From the NCBI GenBank assembly GCA_937138495.1, contig CAKZPE010000014.1:51684-115683 (forward strand): a stretch of DNA of 64,000 nucleotides, given 5' to 3'. This DNA is from an uncultured Oceanospirillaceae bacterium. GTDB taxonomy: Bacteria; Pseudomonadota; Gammaproteobacteria; Pseudomonadales; Balneatricaceae. Both the position numbers and the translations under genes were made by a program. Shown here piece by piece: positions 25,437 to 33,119 of this stretch; the stretch's first letter is position 1, and the number at the start of each line of letters is the position of its first letter. The notes below the pieces were generated by a model. The model was not told the origin of the DNA. It did not search any database and saw only the letters and a list, made by a program, of their open reading frames with translations.

Positions 25437-26684
25437 TTATGCTTTGGTGCCAATAACATATTGCTGATTATCGTTGGGATTACTGAGCAGATCGCAGAAC
25501 TGAGCCGTATCTGAAGGAGGCCGCTGGGAATGGGATTCCAGTACCCTGAACGCATTATTCTCAACTTCACCGATATGCACATCCAGAATGGCATGATGTG
25601 TCCGGGGGTCTATGACTGAACGTCCTCCGGGGCCATTAAAAGGCGTCCCGTCCTCCAGCGCCTTAATGACAGCTAAACGGTCTGTGGTACCCGCACGTTC
25701 AACCCCGCCCACCCAGTGATAAAATGCGTTATATGCTGATACTGCAAGCTCATTTACATAAGGCGTGTCATCACCAAACTTCGCCCTGAGGCGTTCAAGA
25801 AATGCGGTGTTAGCGGTGGTCTCAAGCTCTTGCATATAGGCATAAGCCGCAACCATACCGTTTGATTCTTCAGGGGTCAGAACAATATGTTCATTGCCAA
25901 CACCAAAGTCACTGGATGCCATCGGTATTTTGCCTGCCAACCCGGCAGACGCCCACTGCCGGAAGAAGGACATATGATTCCCGCCAACCAGCAGTGTGAA
26001 CAGAATATCCGGCTTCGCAGCCTGAATATTTTTAATGGTTGCACCGAAATCTGTTACATCCAGAGGAAAGTACTCAGTATCCAGAACCTCTCCACCATTA
26101 GCTTCGGTGTAATGTTTAACCCATTTGGCTGAAATCCAGCCGTAGTTGTAATCCGCAGCAATCACATAAACCTTCTTGCCGCTAAATTTCTCCATCACGA
26201 AAGGCATCAGCACTTCAATTGTCTGTGCCGGTGTAGAGCCATTACAAAAGAAGTTACGGTCGCAGACCCCACCCTCATAGAGAGTCGGGTAAAAATAGAG
26301 CGTATTGTAGCGGCGCAACAATGGACGGATTGCCTCCCTCGACGCGCTGGTCACACCTCCGAAAACAGCCGAGACCTGTTCCCGCGTCGCGGCTTCTGTC
26401 GCGTACTGAGTATAAAGCTGGATATTAGACTGCGGGTCATACTTGATCAGCTCAACCTGTTTGCCAAGCACCCCGCCATTGGCGTTTACCTCATCAACGG
26501 CCAGCTCCAGACAAGCCACCTGTGGCTGACCATAAATATCCAGACCACCGGATACATCGGTAATATTTGCGATTTTGATGGTATCGTCTGCGGCATGCGC
26601 CGTGCCAATCAACGCCGGGCCGGCAAGACTGGCGGCCCCCACAGCAACTGTCGATTTAAGAAATGTTCTGCGACTCTGTTTCAT
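25437..26684 (-). CDS. Urea/short-chain-amide-type ABC transporter substrate-binding protein (UrtA/FmdD-like)
   Basis: This 415-residue exported protein starts with a twin-arginine signal, Ser-Arg-Arg-Thr-Phe-Leu-Lys (residues 4-10), then a hydrophobic run ending Thr-Ala-His-Ala (about 28-31). The mature part has the type I periplasmic-binding-protein fold of the UrtA/FmdD/AmiC subgroup: Leu-Tyr-Glu-Gly-Gly-Val-Cys (about 137) and Ala-Ala-Asp-Tyr-Asn-Tyr-Gly-Trp (about 175). These are the residues around the urea or amide pocket in the family. A strong GGAGGAA precedes the ATG. It is the first gene of the importer and catabolic operon. Urea, short amides or ureido compounds are the likely cargo; urease or amidase genes are not present in the window. 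Confidence 0.88.
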   Translation of the reverse strand: MKQSRRTFLKSTVAVGAASLAGPALIGTAHAADDTIKIANITDVSGGLDIYGQPQVACLELAVDEVNANGGVLGKQVELIKYDPQSNIQLYTQYATEAATREQVSAVFGGVTSASREAIRPLLRRYNTLYFYPTLYEGGVCDRNFFCNGSTPAQTIEVLMPFVMEKFSGKKVYVIAADYNYGWISAKWVKHYTEANGGEVLDTEYFPLDVTDFGATIKNIQAAKPDILFTLLVGGNHMSFFRQWASAGLAGKIPMASSDFGVGNEHIVLTPEESNGMVAAYAYMQELETTANTAFLERLRAKFGDDTPYVNELAVSAYNAFYHWVGGVERAGTTDRLAVIKALEDGTPFNGPGGRSVIDPRTHHAILDVHIGEVENNAFRVLESHSQRPPSDTAQFCDLLSNPNDNQQYVIGTKA

Positions 26685-26862
26685 TTGTTCCTCCTGTTGG
26701 CCGCCCGATTCACTTCTGTGCTACATGAATAGGAACGTCCATATTGAACTGTCTTCAGACACTCCTCCAATGAGTGACAATTAAATTGTTCACTTTTCAC
26801 CTATATTTGTCAAGCACTGAAAAATGATGTGATTCTGAGGCTTCAGAGAGCCCGAGACCCAG

Positions 26863-26889
26863 GAGAGAAAAGAGAGAAAAGAGAGAAAA
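26863..26889. repeat. Three perfect 9-base tandem repeats (GAGAGAAAA)
   Basis: Copies at 26863-26871, 26872-26880 and 26881-26889 lie in the gap between the AmiC-like gene and the transporter operon. This is a purine-only tract on the plus strand; it could be slippage-prone. Confidence 0.7.
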
Positions 26890-26947
26890 AACCGCTATCT
26901 ATGACGAGCTCTGATATTCAAAGCGTTGAACGGAAGACCAGGAAAGC

Positions 26948-28105
26948 TCAGAACCCCGGGAAAACTTTAACCTGTTTGTAAACCAGCCCGTCAGACTGCA
27001 TAAGATACGCAGTCATTTCAGAACTGTTATTACTCACGTTAACCACCCCCCGTGCAGCCGCGTAAGAGAAATTCTTACTGTGTAAAAGCATATTGCTGAC
27101 ATCAAGAGAGCCTGATTTTCTTGTCAGCGCTTCAAGTGCAAAAAGACTTTCATAGCACGACTGGCTGATAGCCCCCTGAATAGGAGCATTCACCCCGAAG
27201 GCTTTGTGATAGTCAGACAGGAATTTTTTATTCTCCTGCGTATCAATGGTGTTGAAATATCCGGAAACACAAAACAGATTCTCGGAATATTCCGGACCGA
27301 TTCCCATCAGGGTATTTTCTTCAATAGCCCCTGACAATCTGGCGATTCTGCCCGACAGGCCTGCCTTGCCAAAACTCTTATTAAATCTGACCGACTCAGA
27401 TCCGACAAGAGACTCAAAAACAACGTCAGGGCCGGTTGCTTTGATCCTGTCCAGTATCCGGGCATGATCTCCGCCTCCCAAAGGAAGATACTCCTCTGCA
27501 ATCACTGTCCCTCCGGACGCCTGAATAAGTGTGCGAAGCACCTTGTTAGTCTGACGCGGCCAGATATAGTCATTTCCCAGTAGATACCATTTTTCCGCCT
27601 TGCGCTGCTTTATCATCCAGGATACGGTGCCCGAATATTGCTGCACAGGGGTTTCACCAATCGCAATGACCCCTTCGTGACACTGGCCACCCTCGTATTG
27701 CGGAGCAAAAATATAAGGAACCAGACCTGACAGCTCCCGGCTGACAGCTTCCCGGACATTGCTCAGATGAACCCCCACACAGGCATGAATCTGACTGTCT
27801 TCAACCAGTTTTCTGACCCGGTGGGCCACAACATCAGGCGGCCCGCCTGCATCCGCGGCAAAAAGTTCGGTCTCACATCCCAAAATACCGCCGGACGCAT
27901 TAATTTGAGCAGCGGCAAGCGTTGCACTGTATTGGCACGATGGCCCCCAAATAGCATCGGAACCGGAAAACGGAACCAGCAGACCGATACGGACCCGATC
28001 ATCTTTCTTTCTTATATTTCCGGACCACCGATCAAATAGCCCGTTGTCAAAGCGGGTAAAGGACGGGCGGGCTCTGAACGCCTGAACCGGCTCGATAACA
28101 TCCAT
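26948..28105 (-). CDS. AmiC-like cytoplasmic ligand-binding protein (amide sensor)
   Basis: This 385-residue protein has the type I periplasmic-binding fold and is close in wording to AmiC, the amide sensor of Pseudomonas aeruginosa. Ile-Gly-Leu-Leu-Val-Pro-Phe-Ser-Gly opens the first lobe, Gln-Tyr-Glu-Gly-Gly-Gln sits in the pocket region, and Leu-Gly-Asn-Asp-Tyr-Ile-Trp-Pro-Arg (about 171-179) parallels the AmiC segment Gly-Ser-Asp-Tyr-Ile-Tyr-Pro-Arg. It has no signal peptide, so it should be cytoplasmic like AmiC. An ATG at 28147 extends it by 14 residues, but GGAGGA is placed for ATG 28105, and that form has about AmiC's own length. AmiC restrains the antiterminator AmiR; no AmiR-like gene is nearby. 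Its neighbours are a divergent MarR gene and, downstream on the same strand, the amide/urea-type transporter operon, for which it probably senses the substrate. Confidence 0.8.
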   Translation of the reverse strand: MDVIEPVQAFRARPSFTRFDNGLFDRWSGNIRKKDDRVRIGLLVPFSGSDAIWGPSCQYSATLAAAQINASGGILGCETELFAADAGGPPDVVAHRVRKLVEDSQIHACVGVHLSNVREAVSRELSGLVPYIFAPQYEGGQCHEGVIAIGETPVQQYSGTVSWMIKQRKAEKWYLLGNDYIWPRQTNKVLRTLIQASGGTVIAEEYLPLGGGDHARILDRIKATGPDVVFESLVGSESVRFNKSFGKAGLSGRIARLSGAIEENTLMGIGPEYSENLFCVSGYFNTIDTQENKKFLSDYHKAFGVNAPIQGAISQSCYESLFALEALTRKSGSLDVSNMLLHSKNFSYAAARGVVNVSNNSSEMTAYLMQSDGLVYKQVKVFPGF

Positions 28106-28238
28106 GTCAGTATTCCTCCAATATGTAATTCCACTGAGAAACTTCAAAGTACCTTTGTGTCTTTAGTGCTTTAAATGCTAGCTTGTTTGTTATAAAAAAT
28201 AAATTATTGAATATTCACTCATTTTCGGCGTACTGATT

Positions 28239-28655
28239 ATGCAAAATGACCGGACCACAAACGACTATCTCGCGCACCTGTTTGCACAGGCGAACCGCAA
28301 GCTAAATATGCAACTTCACAGCGAAGGCGTTCCCCTGGAACAGTGGCGGGTACTGAGTGTACTGTTCGAATCACATGGAATGACAATGCGGGAACTGGCT
28401 GATGCGGTATCAACCAACCGTCCCACAATGACCAAAATTGTTGACCGACTTGTTGCTGATGCCCTTGCCTACCGGGTTCTCGATCCACAGGACAGACGTA
28501 AAGTACGGATTTTCCTCTCAGACCAGGGCAAAGCTCTGTACCGTAAACAAAGCAAGCTGGTATACAGCCATCAGGAAAATGTTGAAAGTAATTTTGGAAG
28601 CGAACAGACTGAACGTTTAAAAAGTATGTTGGAAGAATTTCTTACACGGCTTTAA
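28239..28655 (+). CDS. MarR-family transcriptional regulator
   Basis: This 138-residue protein has the MarR winged-helix layout: Leu-Glu-Gln-Trp-Arg-Val-Leu-Ser-Val-Leu (about 32-41), the recognition helix with Asn-Arg-Pro-Thr-Met-Thr-Lys-Ile-Val-Asp-Arg-Leu (about 61-72), and the wing Asp-Pro-Gln-Asp-Arg-Arg-Lys-Val (about 83-90). It is divergent from the AmiC-like gene across 133 A/T-rich bases that probably hold its operator. MarR proteins usually repress a neighbour and release DNA on binding a small, often aromatic ligand. Here it most likely controls the AmiC-like gene and perhaps the transporter operon. Confidence 0.9.
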   Translation: MQNDRTTNDYLAHLFAQANRKLNMQLHSEGVPLEQWRVLSVLFESHGMTMRELADAVSTNRPTMTKIVDRLVADALAYRVLDPQDRRKVRIFLSDQGKALYRKQSKLVYSHQENVESNFGSEQTERLKSMLEEFLTRL

Positions 28656-29067
28656 ATCCCCTTCATCAAAGTATCACATCTCAAAGGCATCCAGACTATT
28701 ACTCATTTATCCGGCTATATATTTAAGGAACCTACAGCCATAGCCCCCCTGGGATATCTGCTGATTAACCGCAGAAAAATGCCACCAATTTATGGCAATC
28801 TTCCAGAACGCTGTACTCCGCTGTTTACCACTGCCACCGTCTGATACCGCTGAATTAATCCTGTGGTATCAAGAACAACTTCGCCTGAAGTCAGCCTGCC
28901 GGAAAGCAACACAAAACATCCCCTCTTAAGTCTGATCCGCCTGCTATGCTGCTGACCGGGATACCACTTTTGGCTGAGACAAAGCAGTTGCATCAAAACT
29001 GACATTTATGCTTATTTGTTCGCCTTGAGTATTTGCCTTACCACCCGGATCAGGAAGCAACACACCT
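28656..29067. other. Gap between marR-like and mocR-like genes, mostly without a firm gene
   Basis: These 412 bases hold one weak small frame on the minus strand (28790-29005, listed separately) and the promoter region of the MocR-type gene. No clear terminator for the MarR gene was seen. Confidence 0.4.
28790..29005 (-). CDS. Possible small protein, distantly DUF2917-like
   Basis: This is a 71-residue frame divergent from the MocR-type regulator gene. The central part (about 23-62) reads Arg-Ile-Arg-Leu-Lys-Arg-Gly, then Leu-Leu-Ser-Gly-Arg-Leu, then Val-Val-Leu-Asp, then Val-Ala-Val-Val. This spacing recalls the small beta-rich DUF2917 proteins, but the characteristic tryptophan is absent. 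No good ribosome-binding site precedes either ATG (29005 or 28993). It could equally be a chance frame. Confidence 0.28.
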   Translation of the reverse strand: MSVLMQLLCLSQKWYPGQQHSRRIRLKRGCFVLLSGRLTSGEVVLDTTGLIQRYQTVAVVNSGVQRSGRLP

Positions 29068-30546
29068 ATGCTGAATCACTTGTTTCACTTATCGCCGGAC
29101 AGCGATGCCAGTCTGCAACAGCAGATCCGGGAGCAAATCAGCACCGCCATTATGGACGGTCATATTCCCTGTAATGTGCCACTGCCATCCACCCGAAAAC
29201 TTGCAGAAATGCTGCATGTTTCACGTAATACGGTAATTCTGGCTTATGAACATCTGATCGATGACGGCTACCTGATCTCACGGGAACGGGCAGGGTTCTA
29301 TGTGAATGAAGAAATCCTCCGGGCCAGTGTCGACGGCAATAATAATCAGCAAAGCAACGGTGAAGAGATTCAGGGTAATCTGCCTCAATGGCAGAATTTC
29401 CTGAAGTTCCGCCCGACCGAACACAAGCTCAACAAGGTCAATCGCTGGCAGGATTACCCTTACCCGTTTATTTACGGCCAACTGGATCCGAAGATGTTTC
29501 CCACCAACCACTGGCGTGAATGCTGCCGGGAATCGGTGTCAGTTCAGGCGATCAGTGACTGGTCCGGTGACCGCTATGACGAAGATGATCCGCTGCTGAT
29601 TGAACAGATCCACTCCCGGCTACTGCCACGCCGTGGGGTCTGGGCCGATCCGGAAGAAATTCTCATCACCGTGGGTGCCCAGCATGCGCTGTATATGATC
29701 CTGCGCCTGCTGCTTAACCGTGATGCCTGCTTTGGTCTGGAAGAGCCGGGCTATCCGGATTTAACCAAGATGGCTGCCAGCACCGAAGCCCGTATTAAAC
29801 CGCTGGCCGTCGACGGCGACGGCCTGATTGTCGGGGAACAGCTCAGCGACTGTGACTTACTATTCACCACCCCCAGCCACCAGTTTCCCACCACCGTTAC
29901 TATGCCACTGGAACGGCGCCGACAGCTGCTGGAACAGGCCTCCCGGGATGACTTCCTGATCATCGAAGATGATTACGAATGCGAGGTCACCTTTGCCGAT
30001 ACACCGACTCCCGCGCTGAAAAGTCTGGATAAGAACGACCGGGTAATCTATCTGGGCAGTCTGTCCAAAACCCTGTCACCGGGTTTACGGGTCGGTTACA
30101 TCGTGGGCCCCAAAGCCCTGATCCGGGAGATCCGGGAATTCCGCCGTATGATGCTGCGCCACCCCCCCATGAATAACCAGCGCTCCATCGGGTTGTTCCT
30201 TGCCCGGGGTTATCATGACTCATTGGTGCGTAACCTGATTCAGGCCTATGAAGCCCGCTGGCAGGCAGTTGGCGATGCCCTGCAGGACTGCCTGCCTGAA
30301 TCCGCCATTCCACCCGTATTTGGCGGCTCAGCCTACTGGGTGAAAGGCCCGGAACACCTTGATGCACGGGAACTGAAACGGCTGGCATTGCAAAAAGGCG
30401 TCGTCATTGAGTCCGGGGATATTTATTACTACGCGGATAATCCGCCGCTGAATTATTTTCGGCTCGGCTATTCATCGATTGCCACCGAACGGATTCGACC
30501 GGGCATCGACCGGCTGGCGGCCATCATCCATCAATTGGGCGAGTAA
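29068..30546 (+). CDS. MocR/PdxR-type GntR regulator with aminotransferase domain
   Basis: This 492-residue fusion has an N-terminal GntR winged helix (about 12-80), with Leu-Pro-Ser-Thr-Arg-Lys-Leu-Ala-Glu-Met-Leu and Ser-Arg-Asn-Thr-Val. A fold-type I aminotransferase-like domain (about 125-490) follows. Ser-Leu-Ser-Lys-Thr-Leu-Ser-Pro-Gly-Leu-Arg (about 330-340) contains the lysine that binds pyridoxal phosphate, and Ile-Glu-Asp-Asp-Tyr-Glu-Cys-Glu contains the Asp for its ring nitrogen. Such MocR proteins (GabR, PdxR, TauR) sense an amine or amino acid through PLP and activate adjacent genes. The neighbour on the same strand is a polyamine-type ABC transporter followed by an MmsA-type dehydrogenase, so GABA, beta-alanine or another omega-amino compound is a sensible effector, by inference. 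Confidence 0.88.
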   Translation: MLNHLFHLSPDSDASLQQQIREQISTAIMDGHIPCNVPLPSTRKLAEMLHVSRNTVILAYEHLIDDGYLISRERAGFYVNEEILRASVDGNNNQQSNGEEIQGNLPQWQNFLKFRPTEHKLNKVNRWQDYPYPFIYGQLDPKMFPTNHWRECCRESVSVQAISDWSGDRYDEDDPLLIEQIHSRLLPRRGVWADPEEILITVGAQHALYMILRLLLNRDACFGLEEPGYPDLTKMAASTEARIKPLAVDGDGLIVGEQLSDCDLLFTTPSHQFPTTVTMPLERRRQLLEQASRDDFLIIEDDYECEVTFADTPTPALKSLDKNDRVIYLGSLSKTLSPGLRVGYIVGPKALIREIREFRRMMLRHPPMNNQRSIGLFLARGYHDSLVRNLIQAYEARWQAVGDALQDCLPESAIPPVFGGSAYWVKGPEHLDARELKRLALQKGVVIESGDIYYYADNPPLNYFRLGYSSIATERIRPGIDRLAAIIHQLGE

Positions 30547-30562
30547 TCCTCAAAATAATACC

Positions 30563-30589
30563 GGTACCGGCAAGCAACTTGCTGGTACC
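30563..30589 (+). terminator. Hairpin after the MocR-type gene
   Basis: GGTACCGGCAAG and CTTGCTGGTACC form a 12-pair stem (one G-T pair) with a three-base loop, starting 17 bases after the stop. There is no T tract, so it may only weakly separate the regulator from the transporter genes. Confidence 0.45.
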
Positions 30590-30825
30590 AGCGCCCCCTT
30601 TTCGCGCCCTTTGCTGCCCCGTTTAATTTAATTCAGCATCCCTGCACCTCTTGCTACACAAGGCCTCCAGCCTGGAACTACATTTCGGTTCAGCGTTGGG
30701 TCTATAGCCCGAAAAGCCCTCTCTCCTATAGTAAATCCTGCCCGATAAGGCACATAAAAGCGGCTGTTTCTAAGTAAATCAGCACACAAAACGACACCGT
30801 GACCATAATAAAAAGAGTAATCACC

Positions 30826-31944
30826 ATGTCTGTTACTACCGCCACACACGCAACATCCGACGACCAGTACGTACGCTTCGTAAACGTCAAAAAGAGTTAC
30901 GATCAGCAGAACCTGGTGGTTAAGAACTTCAATCTGGATATCAAAAAAGGGGAGTTCGTCACGCTGCTGGGGCCTTCAGGTTCCGGAAAAACCACCTGTC
31001 TGATGATGCTGGCGGGGTTTGAAGACGTCACCAGTGGTGACATTCTGATCGCCGGCAATCCAGTGAACGACATTGCCCCTTACCACCGAAACATCGGCAT
31101 GGTGTTTCAGACCTATGCGCTGTTCCCACACATGACCATCAGCGAGAACCTGGCCTACCCGCTCAAAGTACGTAAGATTGCCGCCAGTGAAGTTGACCGC
31201 CGGGTGAAAGAAGCCCTGGCACTGGTGGAACTGGCTGATTTCGGTAAGCGCTATCCGGGCCAGTTGTCCGGTGGCCAGAAACAGCGGGTAGCACTGGCCC
31301 GTTCACTGATATTCGAACCCAGTATTGTCCTGATGGATGAGCCTCTCGGTGCTCTGGATAAAAACCTCCGGGAACAGATGCAATTCGAAATTAAACGTTT
31401 GCACGAAGATCTGGGCTTTACCGCTATCTACGTAACCCACGACCAGACTGAAGCCCTCACCATGTCCGACCGCATCGCCGTTTTCGACGATGGAATCGTG
31501 AAGCAGTGCGCTGCCCCGGACGTGCTCTACGAACAGCCAAGCTGTGCCTTTGTTGCAGACTTTATCGGTGAGAACAATCACATTCCGGGCACCGTCACCC
31601 GTGTAGATGCCGGCAAGGCAGAAGTCCGGCTGGCCGATGGCACCCTGACCACCACTGAAAACCCAAACTGCCCGAACGCCGGAGAAGACTGCGTGGTCAC
31701 CATCCGTCCGGAAAATCTGTTTATCGCCAAAGAAGGTCAGGTACTGGATAACAGCGTTGAGGCCAGTTTCATTACACGGCTTTATGTAGGCGACTCCATT
31801 CGCTACTTCTTCCGCCTCAGCGACGGATCCGAAATCATGGTGAAAACCCTCAATGATCAGGATGCCCCGCACATCGCCACCGGCAGCAAGGTACAGCTCA
31901 CCTGGGCCGGCAACGGCGGCCTGGCACTGGCCCGTGCCAGTTAA
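30826..31944 (+). CDS. ABC transporter ATPase, polyamine type (PotA-like)
   Basis: This 372-residue protein carries Walker A Gly-Pro-Ser-Gly-Ser-Gly-Lys-Thr-Thr (about 51-59), the signature Leu-Ser-Gly-Gly-Gln-Lys-Gln-Arg (about 147-154), Walker B Val-Leu-Met-Asp-Glu-Pro-Leu-Gly-Ala-Leu-Asp (about 168-178), and a C-terminal TOBE beta-barrel domain (about 285-370). It matches PotA-type ATPases of spermidine/putrescine importers. A GTG at 30799 is in frame, but the ATG at 30826 gives the normal PotA start. It heads a four-gene transporter operon. Confidence 0.9.
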   Translation: MSVTTATHATSDDQYVRFVNVKKSYDQQNLVVKNFNLDIKKGEFVTLLGPSGSGKTTCLMMLAGFEDVTSGDILIAGNPVNDIAPYHRNIGMVFQTYALFPHMTISENLAYPLKVRKIAASEVDRRVKEALALVELADFGKRYPGQLSGGQKQRVALARSLIFEPSIVLMDEPLGALDKNLREQMQFEIKRLHEDLGFTAIYVTHDQTEALTMSDRIAVFDDGIVKQCAAPDVLYEQPSCAFVADFIGENNHIPGTVTRVDAGKAEVRLADGTLTTTENPNCPNAGEDCVVTIRPENLFIAKEGQVLDNSVEASFITRLYVGDSIRYFFRLSDGSEIMVKTLNDQDAPHIATGSKVQLTWAGNGGLALARAS

Positions 31945-31992
31945 ATTTTCAAACACAGCAAAACCCGTAAACACGTAAGAGGAAAAATAATA

Positions 31993-33048
31993 ATGAAACA
32001 TCTCAAACGATTCGGCGCTGCTCTGGCGCTATGTACGGCAATGTCACCGGCGATGGCTGAGCAGTTTACTGCCGTCTCCTTCGGCGGCGCGTATGGTGCG
32101 GCCCAGCAAAAACACATGCTGGATCCTTTTATGGAGAAAACCGGCCATAAAATCCTGTTTGAAAACTACTCCGGCGGCATCGCCGAGCTGAAGGCGCAGG
32201 TTGAAAGCGGCAACATTCTCTGGGATGTAGTGGACGTGGAAGTCATCGACCTGGAACGGGCCTGTTCTGAAGGCCTGCTGGAAGTCTTCCCGCAGGATAC
32301 CCTGCCACCGGGTGATGACGGCGTCGCGGCAAAAGATGACTTCATTCCTCAGGCACTGGCCAATGAATGTGGCGTCGGTAACATCATCTGGACCATCCTG
32401 TACGCGTACAATCAGGACACGATTAAGGGCGGCAACCCAAACTCCATTGATGACTTCTTCAACACCCAAAAATTCCCGGGCAAACGTGCGCTGCGTAAGC
32501 GTCCTCAGGTAAACCTGGAATGGGCACTGATTGCCGACGGTGTACCGAAAAATGAGGTCTACGATCTGCTGTCCACCGACGAAGGTCAGGCCCGTGCATT
32601 CGCCAAGCTGGATACCATCAAGAACGATCTGGTGTGGTTCGACAGCTGGTCTCAGGTACCTCAGTTGCTGAATGACGGCGGTGCCATCATGGCGCAGTCA
32701 GCCAACGGCCGGATCTTCGATGCCATCCAGAAAGACAACAAGCCATTCGAAATGGTCTGGGATGCTCACGTCTATGATCTGGACGTATGGGCCGTCGTAC
32801 GCGGCTCCAAGAAGAAAGAAGTAGCTGAAGAATTCATTCGTTTCGCCACCGGCTCCAAGCCGGAAAGTGGCATGCAGGATGTGGCCTACGGCCCGACCCG
32901 TAAATCTGCATACGCTTACATGGATGATGCCATTTTGCCAAAACTGCCATCCGCTCACCTGGATGAAGGCCTGAAAGCATCCGGTGAATTCTGGGCTGAC
33001 TACGGTGAGTCACTGGGTGAAAAATTCAACGAATGGCTGCTGAACTGA
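31993..33048 (+). CDS. ABC transporter substrate-binding protein, polyamine type (PotD-like)
   Basis: This 351-residue exported protein has a classical signal peptide ending Ala-Met-Ala near residue 22. The mature N-terminus, Phe-Thr-Ala-Val-Ser-Phe-Gly-Gly-Ala-Tyr-Gly, is typical of the PotD/PotF group. A central Leu-Trp-Asp-Val-Val-Asp-Val-Glu and a Trp-Ala-Val-Val-Arg-Gly-Ser-Lys late strand follow. Family members bind putrescine, spermidine, GABA, delta-aminovalerate or other amines; the pocket residues cannot be resolved by eye. AGGA lies nine bases before the ATG. Confidence 0.88.
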   Translation: MKHLKRFGAALALCTAMSPAMAEQFTAVSFGGAYGAAQQKHMLDPFMEKTGHKILFENYSGGIAELKAQVESGNILWDVVDVEVIDLERACSEGLLEVFPQDTLPPGDDGVAAKDDFIPQALANECGVGNIIWTILYAYNQDTIKGGNPNSIDDFFNTQKFPGKRALRKRPQVNLEWALIADGVPKNEVYDLLSTDEGQARAFAKLDTIKNDLVWFDSWSQVPQLLNDGGAIMAQSANGRIFDAIQKDNKPFEMVWDAHVYDLDVWAVVRGSKKKEVAEEFIRFATGSKPESGMQDVAYGPTRKSAYAYMDDAILPKLPSAHLDEGLKASGEFWADYGESLGEKFNEWLLN

Positions 33049-33119
33049 GCCAATAGCTGACACTGTGCATGCCGGGCACTCTGCGGAGTGCCCTTATAAC
33101 AATAAGAAAGGGCCGTCCT

